Shown: positions 62,503 through 64,000 of the stretch, in pieces
Position numbering within the stretch: position 1 is the first letter of the stretch
Layout of the letters: the number at the start of each line of letters is the position of its first letter
Assembly: GCF_003534205.1 (NCBI RefSeq)
Contig: NZ_CP011102.1
Span: 3,298,036 to 3,362,035, forward strand
Direction of reading: 5' to 3'
Length of the DNA: 64,000 nucleotides
DNA from: Listeria weihenstephanensis
Lineage (GTDB): Bacteria > Bacillota > Bacilli > Lactobacillales > Listeriaceae
Made by a program: the position numbers and the translations under genes
The notes under the pieces: model-generated
What the model was told of the DNA's origin: nothing
The model's input: only the letters and a program-made list of their open reading frames with translations
The model's database searches: none

Positions 62503-63345
62503 TTAGAATTCAAGTATTTGTCCTAATGGCAAGGGATGCGCGTCTGTGTTGTGGCCAACTGCTGGGGTTTTCAGCAAAAATTTATCGTATCGTTTCGCGT
62601 ATTCCTGCACCATCTCCACTACTTCATCACTTCGTCCCAGCTCGTCCATTTCTGAAAAGGTTCCCAATATAACGCCACTTGCTTCTTTTAAATAGCCGAT
62701 TTGATCTAGTTGCGCGAGATAAGTCGCGATTTTATTACGATCCCCGCTCATCGCTTCGAGTAGAATAATTTTCCCCGTCGGACTAGGAAGATACTCCGTT
62801 CCTGCAAGTTTCAACAAACACCGAATATTTCCGCCAATAATCTCGCCTGACATCTTCGTGCCCGTTCGTATTATTTCATACGGAATTATCGTTTTTTTCC
62901 CTTTCAAAAAGGTGTTTTCGAACTGGCGTAACTGCAATTCCGACTCATTTCCCGCCAAATGAAGTAATTGATAGTTATAACCTAAAATACCCGTTTTCGC
63001 ATAAATCGCGTTCAAAACAACCGTTAAATCACTGTATCCGATAAACGGTTTATTCGCCGCTTTAATGACCTCAAAATCAAGATATGGCAAGATTTCATTC
63101 GCTAAATCGCCACCAGAAATATCGAAAATCGCCTTGATTTCTGGATTTCGATACATATTTAAGAGGGCTTCCGCGCGCTGTTGCGGCATTCTATTTTCTG
63201 TTTCAAAAATTGTTGTCGCTCGAATCAGGCTCAAACCAAAATTCTTGGCAAGCAATTCCTCCACACGATCTATATCTTTTTCTTGCTCTCGCTTTCGCCC
63301 ATTAGAACAGCCCACCAAGCCAATCATATCTCCATTTTGCAACAT
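62503..63345 (-). CDS. S66-family LD-carboxypeptidase / MccF-like protein
   Basis: 280 residues, serine peptidase with the S66 triad: nucleophile serine in PFIGYSDLT, Glu in LLEAMSGD and His in GHNTDAHPLPLG. Family members trim tetrapeptides from recycled murein or detoxify microcin-C-like compounds; the intact form here could do either. The ATG at 63345 has GGAGG 8 bases upstream. It lies between two LhrC-type sRNA genes. Confidence 0.92.
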   Translation of the reverse strand: MLQNGDMIGLVGCSNGRKREQEKDIDRVEELLAKNFGLSLIRATTIFETENRMPQQRAEALLNMYRNPEIKAIFDISGGDLANEILPYLDFEVIKAANKPFIGYSDLTVVLNAIYAKTGILGYNYQLLHLAGNESELQLRQFENTFLKGKKTIIPYEIIRTGTKMSGEIIGGNIRCLLKLAGTEYLPSPTGKIILLEAMSGDRNKIATYLAQLDQIGYLKEASGVILGTFSEMDELGRSDEVVEMVQEYAKRYDKFLLKTPAVGHNTDAHPLPLGQILEF

Positions 63346-63380
63346 AAGCCGCACCTCCACTCACCTCTAGTTTAGCATAC

Positions 63381-63496
63381 AAAAACACCAACCCTGGTTA
63401 GTCAGGATTGGCGTTTTCTAAGAGAGGTATGAAAAAAGGTGAGAAACAATGCAACTACTCTAAAAGGGAGTTAAAAAGTAATTGTTGTTGTCTACA
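63381..63496 (-). ncRNA. LhrC-like small RNA, diverged copy 3
   Basis: About 116 nt. Extended -10 TG-TAATAT (63508-63503), identical in form to copy 1. First hairpin region has an AACTCCC loop flanked by CAAC/GTTG; the middle is CU-rich (CTCACC, ACCTCTC); the terminator is CGCCAATCCT/AGGGTTGGTG with a T run. The terminator loop lacks the CCC motif, so this is a diverged relative. TTTTCAT and ATTCAT boxes lie upstream. Confidence 0.7.
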
Positions 63497-63578
63497 AAAT
63501 CTATATTACAGGACAGTCATGAATTTTCTAAGATGAAAATGTGAAATTTTTGTTAATAAAGTAGTTTCTTATACAACG

Positions 63579-63803
63579 CTAAAATTTCTTCGGCATTTGT
63601 TTAGCTACATCAAGTAAATTCGTTATTTTATTTATAAATTTGAACCCCATTAAAGCACTATCCGTCACAGTAAACACCTTGTTAAAACCTGATTTTCTCA
63701 ATTGCACTAGTACCAAAATAAGTTCAATATTCAAAGCGCAGATTATTTTAACAAGTAGAATCCTGCGATTGGTAACAATTTTTAAAAGATAAAAATGCGA
63801 CAC
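63579..63803 (-). CDS. Doubtful 74-codon ORF
   Basis: Residues from 20 on (ALNIELILVLVQLRKSGFNK, ITNLLDVAKQMPKKF) have a plausible protein-like composition. There is no good ribosome-binding site at the GTG start and no recognised domain. It could be the end of a decayed gene. Confidence 0.25.
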   Translation of the reverse strand: MSHFYLLKIVTNRRILLVKIICALNIELILVLVQLRKSGFNKVFTVTDSALMGFKFINKITNLLDVAKQMPKKF

Positions 63804-63853
63804 CGCTTTACTGAGAAAAAAGTCAATTTTCAGTTCATAATATAAAATTGGGC

Positions 63854-63881
63854 TTGAAAATCCAGTTTTTCATGTTAAAAT
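63854..63881 (+). promoter_or_regulatory. Promoter of the gene at 63925
   Basis: TTGAAA (63854-63859), a 16-base spacer ending in TGT, and TAAAAT (63876-63881). A TATAAT overlaps just downstream. Confidence 0.5.
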
Positions 63882-63924
63882 ATAATCACAATAACAAAAA
63901 TTATTAGATTGGGAGTTAACAGAT

Positions 63925-64000
63925 GTGAAAAAAATTCTTAATGAAACCTTCTCTTTATTTAGTATGATATTGTTAGTACTAATCATATGGACAACCTTCA
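63925..64000 (+). CDS. N-terminus of a membrane or secreted protein (cut by window edge)
   Basis: GTG start with GGGAG 9 bases upstream. The visible 25 residues begin KKILNETFSLF and continue into a hydrophobic helix (MILLVLIIWTTF), so it is a signal peptide or first membrane segment. Function cannot be judged. Confidence 0.7.
   Translation, partial: MKKILNETFSLFSMILLVLIIWTTF

Overview
The window looks like a chromosomal segment of a Listeria-type firmicute, most likely a Listeria species outside the L. monocytogenes group (inference). Evidence: a ChiB-like chitinase, LhrC-type tandem small RNAs, WxL-domain cell-surface proteins, LPXTG adhesins, many Crp/Fnr (PrfA-superfamily) regulators, Listeria-style intergenic repeats and moderate to low GC. 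There are no rRNA or tRNA genes and no CRISPR array. Most genes lie on the minus strand.

Layout. 1-1257: 3' part of ahpF (+). 1336-9923 (-): a csc-type cell-surface operon, with one large WxL protein, a small LPXTG protein, four small WxL proteins and a DUF916 WxL-interacting protein; four tandem 123-bp repeats sit inside it. 10485-14729 (-): aldo/keto reductase, small membrane protein, chitinase. 15088-29890 (-): a complete Wzy-dependent exopolysaccharide (EPS) locus with a DUF4352 lipoprotein, a 1535-residue Ig-repeat secreted protein and Crp/Fnr regulators at both ends. 30158-33646: another Crp/Fnr regulator (+), a damaged IS3-family element, the 5' remnant of a group II intron, and a DedA protein. 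33843-40117 (-): membrane protein, bacterial NO synthase, a 1236-residue SpaA/Cna-B LPXTG adhesin and small genes, one faintly ComK-like. 40464-41409: an Rgg-type regulator facing a 12-codon ORF that encodes a double-tryptophan peptide. 41515-59378 (-): a second EPS locus with the same set of families as the first and its own 1687-residue Ig/beta-helix protein. 60096-61559 (+): an Mga-like regulator. 61751-63496 (-): three LhrC-type sRNAs interleaved with a small gene and an S66 carboxypeptidase. 63925-64000 (+): start of a membrane or secreted protein.

How it fits together. Nearly everything concerns the cell envelope. Both EPS loci encode a nucleotide-sugar dehydrogenase, a priming sugar transferase, a WecG/TagA transferase, Wzz plus a tyrosine kinase, flippase, polymerase and glycosyltransferases. 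Each is preceded by a giant repeat protein with no anchor, which could be a matrix protein held by the polysaccharide (inference). Regulation appears to be local: five Crp/Fnr proteins, one Rgg and one Mga-like regulator. The sRNAs carry C-rich/U-rich loops complementary to the unusual AAAAAGGGGG ribosome-binding sites of several genes in the WxL operon, which suggests post-transcriptional control of surface proteins by envelope stress.
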